Source of the DNA: Clostridiaceae bacterium UBA5444
GTDB lineage: Bacteria > Bacillota > Clostridia > Clostridiales > Oxobacteraceae
NCBI GenBank assembly: GCA_002426575.1
Contig: DIRE01000064.1
Span: 31,907 to 45,359, forward strand
DNA length: 13,453 nt
Reading direction: 5' to 3'
Made by a program: the position numbers and the translations under genes. Shown here in pieces: positions 1 through 6,480 of the stretch (position 1 is the stretch's first letter; each line of letters starts with the position of its first letter). The notes under the pieces are model-generated. The model was not told the DNA's origin and searched no databases. It was given only the letters and a program-made list of their open reading frames with translations.

Positions 1-192
1 TTCCCTGCAATAGATATAAACAAATCAGGTACAAGAAGAGAAGACTTATTATTATCTACTAAGGAAATAGAGGCAGCTTACTCTATAAGGAAAGAACTGC
101 TCCAAAATTCACCTTCAGAAGTTACAGAGATACTTTTAAATAAATTAATAAGAACCAAGTGCAATGCGGACCTTGTAGAACTTTTTAAGTAG
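1..192 (+). CDS. rho: Transcription termination factor Rho, C-terminal end (partial)
   Basis: Only the last 63 codons and the TAG stop are present; the gene runs in from the left edge. The open frame begins FPAIDINKSGTRREDLLL, the very conserved segment near the C-terminus of the Rho ATPase domain, and ends in a short charged tail (NADLVELFK). Rho is the hexameric RNA helicase that releases RNA polymerase from transcripts. The identity is further supported by rpmE immediately downstream, the order found in B. subtilis. No U-tract terminator is visible between this stop and the rpmE promoter, which begins about 20 bases later, so read-through into rpmE is possible. Confidence 0.93.
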   Translation, partial: FPAIDINKSGTRREDLLLSTKEIEAAYSIRKELLQNSPSEVTEILLNKLIRTKCNADLVELFK

Positions 193-212
193 TAAATTTG
201 TTTAAAAAATTG

Positions 213-241
213 TTGAAGTGAGTGTACACCTATGATATAAT
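213..241 (+). promoter_or_regulatory. Sigma-A type promoter of rpmE
   Basis: TTGAAG (213-218) and a perfect TATAAT (236-241) are separated by exactly 17 bases, with an extended -10 TG at 233-234. Transcription should start near 248, giving a leader of roughly 115 nt before the rpmE start. This is among the best-looking promoters in the window and means rpmE need not depend on rho transcription. Confidence 0.75.
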
Positions 242-261
242 CTTAAGGGTTAAGCTTATTG

Positions 262-297
262 TAGGTTTCGAAATTGAAATAATATGACGAAATCCTA
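262..297 (+). promoter_or_regulatory. Stem-loop in the rpmE 5' leader
   Basis: TAGGTTTCG (262-270) pairs with CGAAATCCTA (288-297) with a single bulged base, giving about 9 base pairs around a 17-nt A-rich loop. It lies just after the predicted transcription start and well before the ribosome binding site. No U-tract follows, so it is not a terminator. A leader structure of this type would fit feedback control by the bL31 protein, but that is inference. Confidence 0.4.
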
Positions 298-362
298 ATA
301 AAAAAGTGAAAGAATTATATATATATTTATTATTGCAAATGCCCATGAAAGAGGTGAAGGAT

Positions 363-578
363 ATGAAAGAAGGAATACATCCAAAATATAATGAAGCTGT
401 TGTAAAATGTGCTTGCGGAGAGACATTTGTAACTGGCTCCACAAAGAAAGAGCTTAAGGTTGAAATATGCTCAAAATGCCATCCTTTTTATACAGGAAAG
501 CAGAAATTAGTTGATACAGGCGGAAGAGTTGAGAAGTTCATGAAGAAATTCAACCTTAAAGAGGAAGAAGAACAATAA
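363..578 (+). CDS. rpmE: 50S ribosomal protein bL31 (zinc-binding form)
   Basis: A 71-residue protein starting MKEGIHPKY, the usual bL31 N-terminus. It keeps the zinc-ribbon cysteines C16 and C18 (CAC) and C36 and C39 (CSKC), so this is the C+ zinc-containing type, followed by the family motif HPFYTG. bL31 binds the 50S central protuberance and bridges to the 30S subunit. The frame is open further upstream (to 306), but ATG 363 matches the family N-terminus and has GAGGTG at 351-356, 6 nt before it. The C-terminus is a lysine/glutamate-rich tail (NLKEEEEQ). It has its own promoter at 213-241. What terminates the transcript is unclear: the next hairpin (592-641) lacks a U-tract. Confidence 0.96.
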   Translation: MKEGIHPKYNEAVVKCACGETFVTGSTKKELKVEICSKCHPFYTGKQKLVDTGGRVEKFMKKFNLKEEEEQ

Positions 579-591
579 TCTATAAGGATTG

Positions 592-641
592 TAGAAGGGA
601 CGTATCTATAAGGCATTTGCTTTATAAATACGTCCCTTCTA
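592..641. other. Long near-perfect stem-loop after rpmE
   Basis: A perfect 14-bp inverted repeat, TAGAAGGGACGTAT (592-605) and ATACGTCCCTTCTA (628-641), encloses a second 8-bp stem, TATAAGGC (607-614) with GCTTTATA (619-626) including one G-U pair, closed by an ATTT loop. Together this is a stem of about 22 bp. No U-tract follows on either strand, so it is not a standard intrinsic terminator. It could be an RNA 3'-end stabiliser or processing site, or a copy of a dispersed palindromic repeat. Confidence 0.7.
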
Positions 642-654
642 TATAAAAAAGTAC

Positions 655-685
655 AAAAAACGCAAATAGCCCTTTCAGGCTATTT
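655..685 (-). terminator. Possible minus-strand intrinsic terminator
   Basis: AAATAGCC (664-671) and GGCTATTT (678-685) form a perfect 8-bp stem with a 6-nt loop. On the + strand no U-tract follows. On the minus strand the stem is followed by GCG and then six T (complement of A655-A660), which resembles an intrinsic terminator reading leftwards. No minus-strand gene is visible to need it, so it may guard rpmE against antisense transcription, or be chance. Confidence 0.35.
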
Positions 686-798
686 CCATATAAATATTAT
701 TAAAAAGAAGGAGGATCTCTATAGTTTTATAATACAGGTAATATTTTAAATAACTATTAATAAATAATTAATAATATATGAATATTTATTATTTTTCT

Positions 799-828
799 TT
801 GATTAATAGCTATTATGTGGTGTACAAT
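799..828 (+). promoter_or_regulatory. Probable promoter of the DUF1385 gene
   Basis: TTGATT (799-804) and TACAAT (823-828) are separated by 18 bases. The predicted start, near 835, would leave a short leader before the AGAGGTGGGG ribosome binding site. The surroundings are very A+T rich, so the match is suggestive only. Confidence 0.45.
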
Positions 829-855
829 CTATTTATACAGGAAAGAGGTGGGGTA

Positions 856-1800
856 ATGAAAGATTGGAACACAAAGAAAAAGACAACAATTGGCGGTCAA
901 GCATTAATAGAAGGAATAATGATGAGAGGAACGGAAGATATAGCTATAGCAGTAAGAAAGCCTGATTCTACGATTTCAGTAGATAAAAGGAAAGCGGTTA
1001 GCTATACTAAAAAAAATAAATTCTTAGGTCTCCCTCTTATAAGAGGTTCTGTTGCACTAATTGAATCTATGGTAATAGGAATAAAGGCATTGACATATTC
1101 AGCAGAGTTTTATGAAGACGAAGAAGATAATGAAGAGATGGGTAAGTTTGAAAAGTTCTTAACCAAGGTATTTGGGGAAAAGTTAGAAAGTGTTGCCATG
1201 GGATTTTCAGTTGTGGTATCTTTAGGAATTGGTATAGCATTATTTTTTGTACTCCCAGTTATTTTAACAGGCTTTATTAAAAGCATAACAGAAAGTGCTG
1301 TTTTAAGAAATCTAGTTGAAGGGATTATAAGAATTGCTATATTTGTTTTTTATATTTTCTTAATATCTCGAATGAATGATATAAAAAGGGTATTTCAATA
1401 TCATGGTGCAGAACACAAATCCATATACTGCTATGAAAATGAAGAAGAATTGACCGTGGAAAATGCACGAAAGTATCCAAGGCTTCACCCAAGGTGCGGA
1501 ACAAACTTTCTATTTATTGTTATGATTATAAGTATATTTGTATTTTCATTTGTAAAGACACAGAATATGGGGACTAAGATATTATCAAGAGTTGTACTAT
1601 TACCTTTAGTTGCAGGAATATCATATGAGGTATTAAGGTTTGTTGGAAGATCTGATTCTAAAATTGTTAGAATACTTATATACCCGGGATTAGCACTTCA
1701 ATATCTTACAACTAGGGAACCAGATGATGATCAGATTGAGGTCGCTTTAGAGGCATTAAATAGTGTCCTTGTAGAAGATAAGGAGGCAGATGTTTGGTAG
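856..1800 (+). CDS. DUF1385 / YqhQ-family membrane protein
   Basis: A 314-residue protein of the DUF1385 family (B. subtilis YqhQ), whose biochemical role is not established; databases call it a predicted metal-dependent enzyme. The family landmarks are present: GGQALIEGIMMRG (13-25), YHGAEHKS (182-189) and HPRCGTNF (211-218). The conserved His, Glu and Cys residues of the last two motifs could bind a metal. Hydrophobic segments lie near 113-140, 154-174, 218-234, 243-264 and 270-286, so it is an integral membrane protein. An acidic linker sits near residue 85. I chose ATG 856 because AGAGGTGGGG lies just before it and the family N-terminus begins close to the GGQA motif; an upstream in-frame ATG at 778 would add 26 unlikely residues that cover the promoter. 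The 3' end overlaps prmC by 7 bases, which suggests coupled translation. Confidence 0.9.
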   Translation: MKDWNTKKKTTIGGQALIEGIMMRGTEDIAIAVRKPDSTISVDKRKAVSYTKKNKFLGLPLIRGSVALIESMVIGIKALTYSAEFYEDEEDNEEMGKFEKFLTKVFGEKLESVAMGFSVVVSLGIGIALFFVLPVILTGFIKSITESAVLRNLVEGIIRIAIFVFYIFLISRMNDIKRVFQYHGAEHKSIYCYENEEELTVENARKYPRLHPRCGTNFLFIVMIISIFVFSFVKTQNMGTKILSRVVLLPLVAGISYEVLRFVGRSDSKIVRILIYPGLALQYLTTREPDDDQIEVALEALNSVLVEDKEADVW

Positions 1801-2642
1801 ATATCCATTCAGCTTTATCTCTAGCGACTTGCAGTTTAAAGAAAAATAATATTGATACACCAAGGCTTGATGCTGAGGTTATACTTTCAAATGTTTTAAA
1901 GCGTGATAGGGTATACCTTATAGCTCATAGTGATTATATACTTTCTGAAGAAGAATACAAAATATTTAAAGATGGCATCGGGAAAAGGATAGATGGTATG
2001 CCTGTTGCATACATTGTAGGCAGCAAAGAGTTTATGTCTCTAAATTTTGAGACCCCCATAGGGGTCTTAATTCCAAGACCAGATACGGAAATACTTGTTG
2101 AAAATGCAATTTCTGATTGCAAAAAATATGATGGGAATATAAATATAGCAGATGTATGCTGCGGCAGTGGGGCAATAGGTATAAGCATAGCAAAATATAT
2201 AAAAAATTCCTATCTAACCCTAATAGACATAAGCCCCACGGCATATCAAACCTCAATTAAAAATGCTAAATTAAATAATGTAGAAGATAGGGTTAAGGTA
2301 TTTTTGGGAGATATTCTATACCCTGTATTAGACCAAAAGTTTGATATGATTGTTTCAAACCCTCCTTATATAGAAACAAAAATCATTGATTCCCTACAAA
2401 GAGAGGTTAAAGATTATGAGCCTTCCATTGCTCTTGATGGAGGAGAGGATGGCCTTGACTTTTATAGTAAAATAACAAAGCAGGCAGCAGTATGCCTTAA
2501 AGACGGGGGAAAGCTTTATTTTGAAACAGGATACAATCAAGCTGAAAATGTAACAAGAATTATGGCTGAAAGTAATTTTAAATATATAAAAGTATATAAG
2601 GATCTAGGTGGAAATAACAGGTGCATTGCAGGTATAAAATAG
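1794..2642 (+). CDS. prmC: Peptide chain release factor N5-glutamine methyltransferase
   Basis: A 282-residue SAM-dependent methyltransferase that methylates the glutamine of the GGQ motif in release factors 1 and 2. An N-terminal helical substrate-binding domain (about 1-85) precedes a Rossmann-fold domain. The SAM-binding motif I reads ADVCCGSGAIG (D120 to G124/G126), and the signature catalytic motif NPPY is at 189-192. The start is a TTG at 1794: GGAGG lies 7 nt upstream at 1782-1786, and no ATG serves the frame. It overlaps the DUF1385 gene by 7 bases, so the two are probably translationally coupled. Its substrate gene, prfA, follows after 72 bases, in the reverse of the B. subtilis order prfA-prmC. 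Confidence 0.95.
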   Translation: MVDIHSALSLATCSLKKNNIDTPRLDAEVILSNVLKRDRVYLIAHSDYILSEEEYKIFKDGIGKRIDGMPVAYIVGSKEFMSLNFETPIGVLIPRPDTEILVENAISDCKKYDGNINIADVCCGSGAIGISIAKYIKNSYLTLIDISPTAYQTSIKNAKLNNVEDRVKVFLGDILYPVLDQKFDMIVSNPPYIETKIIDSLQREVKDYEPSIALDGGEDGLDFYSKITKQAAVCLKDGGKLYFETGYNQAENVTRIMAESNFKYIKVYKDLGGNNRCIAGIK

Positions 2643-2654
2643 TTCTGCTATAAT
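2626..2654 (+). promoter_or_regulatory. Internal promoter for prfA
   Basis: TTGCAG (2626-2631) and a perfect TATAAT (2649-2654) are separated by 17 bases, with the extended -10 TG at 2646-2647. The -35 lies inside the last codons of prmC. Transcription would begin near 2661, about 54 nt before the prfA ATG. Confidence 0.6.
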
Positions 2655-2714
2655 ATATTTCGGTGTATTTGATATATTAATATAAAAGGAATCTATTATT
2701 CTGGAGTGAGAGAA

Positions 2715-3782
2715 ATGATTGAAAAACTTGATTTTATAGAAGATAAATATAATGAATTGACAAATAAAATTAGCGATCCCGAGGTTATTGAGAACCAAGA
2801 GGTTTGGCAAAAGCTTATGAAGGAACATGCGTCCCTTGAAGAGATTGTTCATGTCTATAAGGAATATAAGGAAGTAATAAATAATATTAAAGGCGATAAA
2901 GAAATGCTTGATGAGCAGCTTGAGGGAGAACTTAGAGAGCTTGTAGATGAGGAACTAAAAGAACTTGAGGAAAAGAAACAAAAGTTAGAGAATGACCTTA
3001 ATATACTTCTGCTTCCTAAAGACCCAAATGATGATAAAAACGTATTTGTTGAGATTAGAGCAGGTACAGGAGGGGAAGAGGCTGCATTATTTGCTGGAGT
3101 ACTTTTTAGAATGTATACAAGATATGCTGAAGTAAACAATTGGCAGGTTGAGATTATGAGCAGCAATCCAACAGATATTGGTGGATATAAAGAGATAATT
3201 GCAATGATTAAAGGTAAAGGTGCCTATAGCAGGCTTAAATTCGAAAGTGGAGTCCATAGGGTTCAAAGGGTACCTGAAACCGAAGGCTCAGGAAGGATTC
3301 ACACATCTGCAGCAACAGTTGCAATAATGCCTGAGGTTGGGGATGTTGAGATAGATATAAACCCTAATGATTTAAGGGTAGATGTATATAGAGCAAGCGG
3401 CCATGGTGGTCAGTGTGTTAATACCACAGACTCTGCAGTTAGAATAACTCATATACCCACGGGACTTGTAGTTCAATGTCAGGATGAAAAATCTCAGCTT
3501 AAAAACAAAGAAAAGGCTATGAAGGTTTTAAAAGCAAGACTTTATGATAAAATTCAGCAGGATAAAGATGATAAAATTGCAGAAGAAAGAAAAAGCCAAG
3601 TAGGTTCTGGAGATAGAAGTGAGAGAATAAGAACCTATAATTATCCACAAGGCAGGATTACTGACCACAGAATTAATATGACAATATACCAGTTAGATTC
3701 ATTCCTTGATGGGGATATTGACTGTGTAATTGATGCATTAATTGCTGCTGATCAAGCAGAAAAGCTTAAAAACCTTGAATAA
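2715..3782 (+). CDS. prfA: Peptide chain release factor 1
   Basis: A 355-residue class I release factor that reads UAA and UAG stop codons in the ribosomal A site and triggers peptide release. A charged, coiled-coil-rich N-terminal region (about 1-105) is followed by the decoding domain with the tripeptide PET (187-189, the RF1 PxT anticodon-like motif) and the catalytic GGQ at 231-233 in the context SGHGGQCVNTTDSAVR. Q233 is the residue that PrmC, encoded just upstream, would methylate. The PxT motif rather than SPF marks it as RF1 and not RF2. The length matches B. subtilis PrfA (356). ATG 2715 is preferred over the in-frame GTG at 2706 because GGAGTGAG (2703-2710) then serves as the ribosome binding site. 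A strong terminator follows at 3798-3848. Confidence 0.97.
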   Translation: MIEKLDFIEDKYNELTNKISDPEVIENQEVWQKLMKEHASLEEIVHVYKEYKEVINNIKGDKEMLDEQLEGELRELVDEELKELEEKKQKLENDLNILLLPKDPNDDKNVFVEIRAGTGGEEAALFAGVLFRMYTRYAEVNNWQVEIMSSNPTDIGGYKEIIAMIKGKGAYSRLKFESGVHRVQRVPETEGSGRIHTSAATVAIMPEVGDVEIDINPNDLRVDVYRASGHGGQCVNTTDSAVRITHIPTGLVVQCQDEKSQLKNKEKAMKVLKARLYDKIQQDKDDKIAEERKSQVGSGDRSERIRTYNYPQGRITDHRINMTIYQLDSFLDGDIDCVIDALIAADQAEKLKNLE

Positions 3783-3797
3783 AAAGCAGTAAAACCT

Positions 3798-3848
3798 AAG
3801 CAATACTATACCCACGCAAAATTTTACGGGTATGGGTATTGCTTTTTT
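3798..3848 (+). terminator. Intrinsic terminator of prfA
   Basis: AAGCAATAC plus ATACCC on the left pairs with GGGTAT plus GGTATTGCTT on the right, with one bulged or mismatched position, to give a stem of about 16 bp. Six T follow at 3843-3848. It separates the prmC-prfA block from the next gene. Confidence 0.85.
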
Positions 3849-3937
3849 GGAATACTATTTTCACAAGCAAAGATTAAATTTAAATCTACTGGGAAAAATC
3901 TATATAGAATATATACGCAAGTAAAAATGGTGATTAC

Positions 3938-4558
3938 ATGAATGTTTATAAGAAACTTGGAAGCGAAGATAGAAGAAACATAAGAAAAATTTATATACCC
4001 CTTATTATTGCTGCCATTGTAGGGTATCTGCTGTACTTATTGATAGATGCAGGTTTTTTTGTAGGATGGGAGATTTATTTTATAATTGTGTGCTATGGGG
4101 CCATACTTTTAACCCTTTTTATTATTGACCTTAAAATAATATATCTTTTGCACTATGATATTTATATTGAGAACAATAAGCTAAACATTAAAGATGGCTT
4201 TTTATACAGAACTATTTTGATACCTATTGACAGGCTTTATTACATAAGCAGTGTGAAAGCAAAAAAAGGCTTAGCTTATGACAGCATATTTATAACAGAT
4301 AAAAGGATAAATCACAAAAAAATAAAGCCTCTTAGAGAAAAAGACTTTAGTAGTAAGGACGATGCAGAACACTTAAAGGCAATAGAAGAACTTAAATTTA
4401 TGTATCCAGGCAAAAAGTTTTATTATTATAGGGTTTTTCATGATGAATATAAATTTTATTATTATTTCTATATGATTTTTAGGTATTGTGAAAAATGCAA
4501 GCTTTCAGATACTAGCATGGAACTTGTTAAAAAGTATGCCTATGACAGCGGGGAATAA
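3938..4558 (+). CDS. Two-TM membrane protein with a probable PH-like domain
   Basis: A 206-residue protein that I cannot assign to a named gene. Two strongly hydrophobic segments (about 18-36 and 43-71) are followed by a soluble part. Residues 73-125 (IYIENNKLNIKDGFLYRTIL, then IPIDRLYYISSV, then SIFITDKR) resemble the pattern of bacterial PH-like (bPH/DUF304-type) domains, in which a short first strand, a basic or hydrophobic second strand and an IPxxRI-type segment follow membrane helices. The C-terminal third is unusually tyrosine-rich (near 161-183) and carries an isolated CxxC (C184, C187). ATG 3938 has GGTGAT at 3929-3934 as a modest ribosome binding site. It lies between two terminators, so it is probably monocistronic. 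It has no counterpart that I know in the B. subtilis gene order here. The domain call is inference from pattern only. Confidence 0.75.
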   Translation: MNVYKKLGSEDRRNIRKIYIPLIIAAIVGYLLYLLIDAGFFVGWEIYFIIVCYGAILLTLFIIDLKIIYLLHYDIYIENNKLNIKDGFLYRTILIPIDRLYYISSVKAKKGLAYDSIFITDKRINHKKIKPLREKDFSSKDDAEHLKAIEELKFMYPGKKFYYYRVFHDEYKFYYYFYMIFRYCEKCKLSDTSMELVKKYAYDSGE

Positions 4559-4579
4559 GCGATATTACCTGCTTTTTTT
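4547..4579 (+). terminator. Intrinsic terminator overlapping the upstream stop codon
   Basis: AGCGGG (4547-4552) pairs with CCTGCT (4568-4573, one G-U), continuing after one mismatch into AATA (4554-4557) with TATT (4563-4566), and is followed by seven T (4573-4579). The left arm is formed by the last codons and stop of the membrane-protein gene. Confidence 0.65.
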
Positions 4580-4604
4580 ATAGATTAAGATATAATACCT
4601 TAAG

Positions 4605-4640
4605 CATTAAAATATTATTACAGTGAGATAATATTTAATG
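4605..4640. promoter_or_regulatory. Inverted repeat upstream of the ZIP transporter gene
   Basis: CATTAAAATATTAT (4605-4618) and ATAATATTTAATG (4628-4640) are reverse complements except for one extra A, separated by 9 bases (TACAGTGAG). A TATAAT lies just upstream at 4591-4596 but without a clear -35. The repeat ends three bases before the GAGGGGG ribosome binding site. It could be an operator for a metal-responsive repressor, or an RNA hairpin that affects translation. It does not match a Fur, Zur or MntR consensus that I can recognise. Confidence 0.45.
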
Positions 4641-4659
4641 TTGAGGGGGACAAAAGTAG

Positions 4660-5394
4660 TTGAATAATGTTTTTACAATAACTATAATAGGTACGATAGT
4701 GAGTTTAATAGGGACGGGTACAGGAGCATTGTTGGTTTTTTTATTTAAAAACCCTGACAACAAAGTTATGAGCCTTATACTAGGTGTAGCTGGGGGACTG
4801 ATGCTTTCAGTTGTAACCTTTGATCTTCTTCCCGAGGCATTTGACATTGGGGGAGTACCCCTTGGTATAGGCGGGGTAATAATAGGTTCTCTTTTTACTG
4901 CATTTATTGATGAATATTTGCCTGACTTTGGAGCAATGTATAGCAATAAAGGAGAATACTTCAAAATGGGTATTTTGCTATCAATTGGACTTGCAATGCA
5001 TAATTTCCCTGAAGGACTTGCTATAGGCTCTGGTTTTGCTGCTGGAAGCAGACTTGGAATTGGACTTTCAATAGTAATAGGAGCTCATGATATACCTGAA
5101 GGTATGGCAGTAGCAGCTCCCATGAGCATAAGCGGGGTAAATAAGTGGAAGACTTATCTGTATACAATATTAACTGCAGTTCCAACAGGTATAGGGGCAT
5201 TTGTAGGAGCACTCCTTGGAGAGGTTTCGCCTATATTTATAACACTTTGTATCTCCTTTGCAGGCGGGACAATGCTGTATATTGTGTGTGGAGAACTGAT
5301 TCCTAAAAGCAGAAGCCTATTTGAAAATTTTTTATCCACTCTTGGAATAATAGCCGGGGTAATAATAGGTATAGTTATAATTTCATTTATATAG
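4660..5394 (+). CDS. ZIP-family divalent metal transporter (ZupT-like)
   Basis: A 244-residue, highly hydrophobic protein with about eight membrane segments. It carries the two metal-site motifs of bacterial ZIP transporters: HNFPEG (114-119, helix 4) and HDIPEG (143-148, helix 5), where the His, Asn/Asp and Glu residues form the binuclear metal site. Such proteins import zinc, iron or manganese across the cytoplasmic membrane; the substrate cannot be read from sequence. The start is the TTG at 4660, with GAGGGGG at 4643-4649 (10 nt spacing); no in-frame ATG lies near. A long inverted repeat just upstream suggests regulation. The Sua5 gene follows after 24 bases, so the two are likely cotranscribed. 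In B. subtilis the manganese exporter gene mntP (ywlD) sits in the equivalent cluster, so a different metal carrier occupies this neighbourhood here. Confidence 0.9.
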   Translation: MNNVFTITIIGTIVSLIGTGTGALLVFLFKNPDNKVMSLILGVAGGLMLSVVTFDLLPEAFDIGGVPLGIGGVIIGSLFTAFIDEYLPDFGAMYSNKGEYFKMGILLSIGLAMHNFPEGLAIGSGFAAGSRLGIGLSIVIGAHDIPEGMAVAAPMSISGVNKWKTYLYTILTAVPTGIGAFVGALLGEVSPIFITLCISFAGGTMLYIVCGELIPKSRSLFENFLSTLGIIAGVIIGIVIISFI

Positions 5395-5418
5395 AACAAT
5401 TTACGGAGGATAGGGTAT

Positions 5419-6465
5419 ATGGAAACAAAAGTATATTATTTAAATCAAAATGAACCTGATGAAGAAATATTAAAAATTGCTGCAAAAGAGATAATAAATG
5501 GGGGAACAGTGGCTTTCCCAACGGAAACAGTATATGGGCTTGGTGCAAATGCATTAGATGAAAAAGCTGCAGCCAAAATATTTGCTGCAAAGGGGAGGCC
5601 TCAGGACAACCCTTTAATAATTCATGTAGCAGACAAAAATATAGAGAAATATGTTAAACATGTTCCAGATAGCGCCAAACTGCTTATGGAGAAGTTTTGG
5701 CCAGGACCACTTACAATAATATTAAAAAAAGCAGATATTATACCTGATGTAATAACAGCAGGGCTAGATAGTGTGGCAATAAGGATGCCTAATAATAGTA
5801 TTGCTGCAGGACTAATAAGGCTTTCAAAGGTTCCAATTGCAGCTCCTTCTGCTAATATATCAGGAAGACCAAGTCCTACAAGCGTATACCACGTAATAAA
5901 TGATCTTTATGGAAAGATAGATGTTATTTTAGGCGGAGAAGAGTGCAGGGTTGGGGTTGAGTCAACCGTAGTGGATTTAACAGGCAAACCTACAATATTA
6001 AGACCAGGTGGAATAACCTATGAACAGCTTAAAGATGTATTAGGTGATGTGGACATAGATCCTGCTGTAATTAACAAACCTGATAAGAATTTAAAGCCAA
6101 AAGCACCAGGCATGAAATACACCCATTACTCTCCTAAAGCTGATATGTTTATAGTAAATGGAGATGTTCATAAGGCAACAGAAAAGATAAAAGAACTTGT
6201 ACTTAAATATCAAAGTGAAGGAAAAAAAGTAGGCGTCATGGCAACAGATGAGACTTATTTTGAATATAAATCTGGTATTGTGCTGTCAATGGGCAGCAGG
6301 GAAAGCATGGAAACAATAGCCCACTCAATATTTGATAGGTTAAGAGAGTTTGATATTATAGGTGTTGATTTAATTATTGCAGAAGGTGTAGGAGAAGAGG
6401 ACTTAGGATTTGCAATTATGAATAGAATGAAAAAGGCTGCAGGATATAGTATCATAAATGTATAA
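5419..6465 (+). CDS. L-threonylcarbamoyladenylate synthase (Sua5/YwlC type)
   Basis: A 348-residue enzyme that makes threonylcarbamoyl-AMP from threonine, bicarbonate and ATP, the first step of the t6A37 modification of ANN-decoding tRNAs. The N-terminal YrdC/TsaC domain (about 1-205) shows PTETVYGLG near residue 35, KGRPQDNPL (58-66), APSANISGRPSPTS and GVESTVVDL. A linker with APGMKYTHYSP leads to the C-terminal Sua5 domain (about 235-346), so it is the long two-domain form, as in B. subtilis YwlC (346 residues). ATG 5419 has GGAGG at 5405-5409, nine nt upstream. The arginine phosphatase gene follows after 15 bases, so the two are probably in one operon with the ZIP gene. Confidence 0.95.
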   Translation: METKVYYLNQNEPDEEILKIAAKEIINGGTVAFPTETVYGLGANALDEKAAAKIFAAKGRPQDNPLIIHVADKNIEKYVKHVPDSAKLLMEKFWPGPLTIILKKADIIPDVITAGLDSVAIRMPNNSIAAGLIRLSKVPIAAPSANISGRPSPTSVYHVINDLYGKIDVILGGEECRVGVESTVVDLTGKPTILRPGGITYEQLKDVLGDVDIDPAVINKPDKNLKPKAPGMKYTHYSPKADMFIVNGDVHKATEKIKELVLKYQSEGKKVGVMATDETYFEYKSGIVLSMGSRESMETIAHSIFDRLREFDIIGVDLIIAEGVGEEDLGFAIMNRMKKAAGYSIINV

Positions 6466-6480
6466 AGGTGGTGTATACTT

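Noticed and set aside
306..362. Upstream extension of the rpmE frame by 19 residues
   Set aside because: The extension is not part of the bL31 family, and ATG 363 has a well-spaced ribosome binding site and the conserved N-terminus.
708..733. AAGGAGG (708-714) and TATAAT (728-733) in the gap after rpmE, as if for a small gene
   Set aside because: No ATG, GTG or TTG follows at a suitable distance, and the frame after it stops at once; the TATAAT has no -35. Probably chance or a relic.
778..855. Upstream extension of the DUF1385 frame by 26 residues
   Set aside because: It overlaps the predicted promoter and lacks a ribosome binding site, while ATG 856 has a good one.
2855..3166. 103-residue minus-strand open frame
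   Set aside because: It is the serine-rich reverse of the charged coiled-coil region of prfA, with no ribosome binding site.
3871..3887. Near-palindrome AGATTAAATTTAAATCT upstream of the membrane-protein gene
   Set aside because: Imperfect and purely A/T apart from its ends; no promoter of good quality is visible around it.
4635..4964. 109-residue minus-strand open frame
   Set aside because: Antisense of the ZIP transporter gene, whose family motifs prove the + strand reading.
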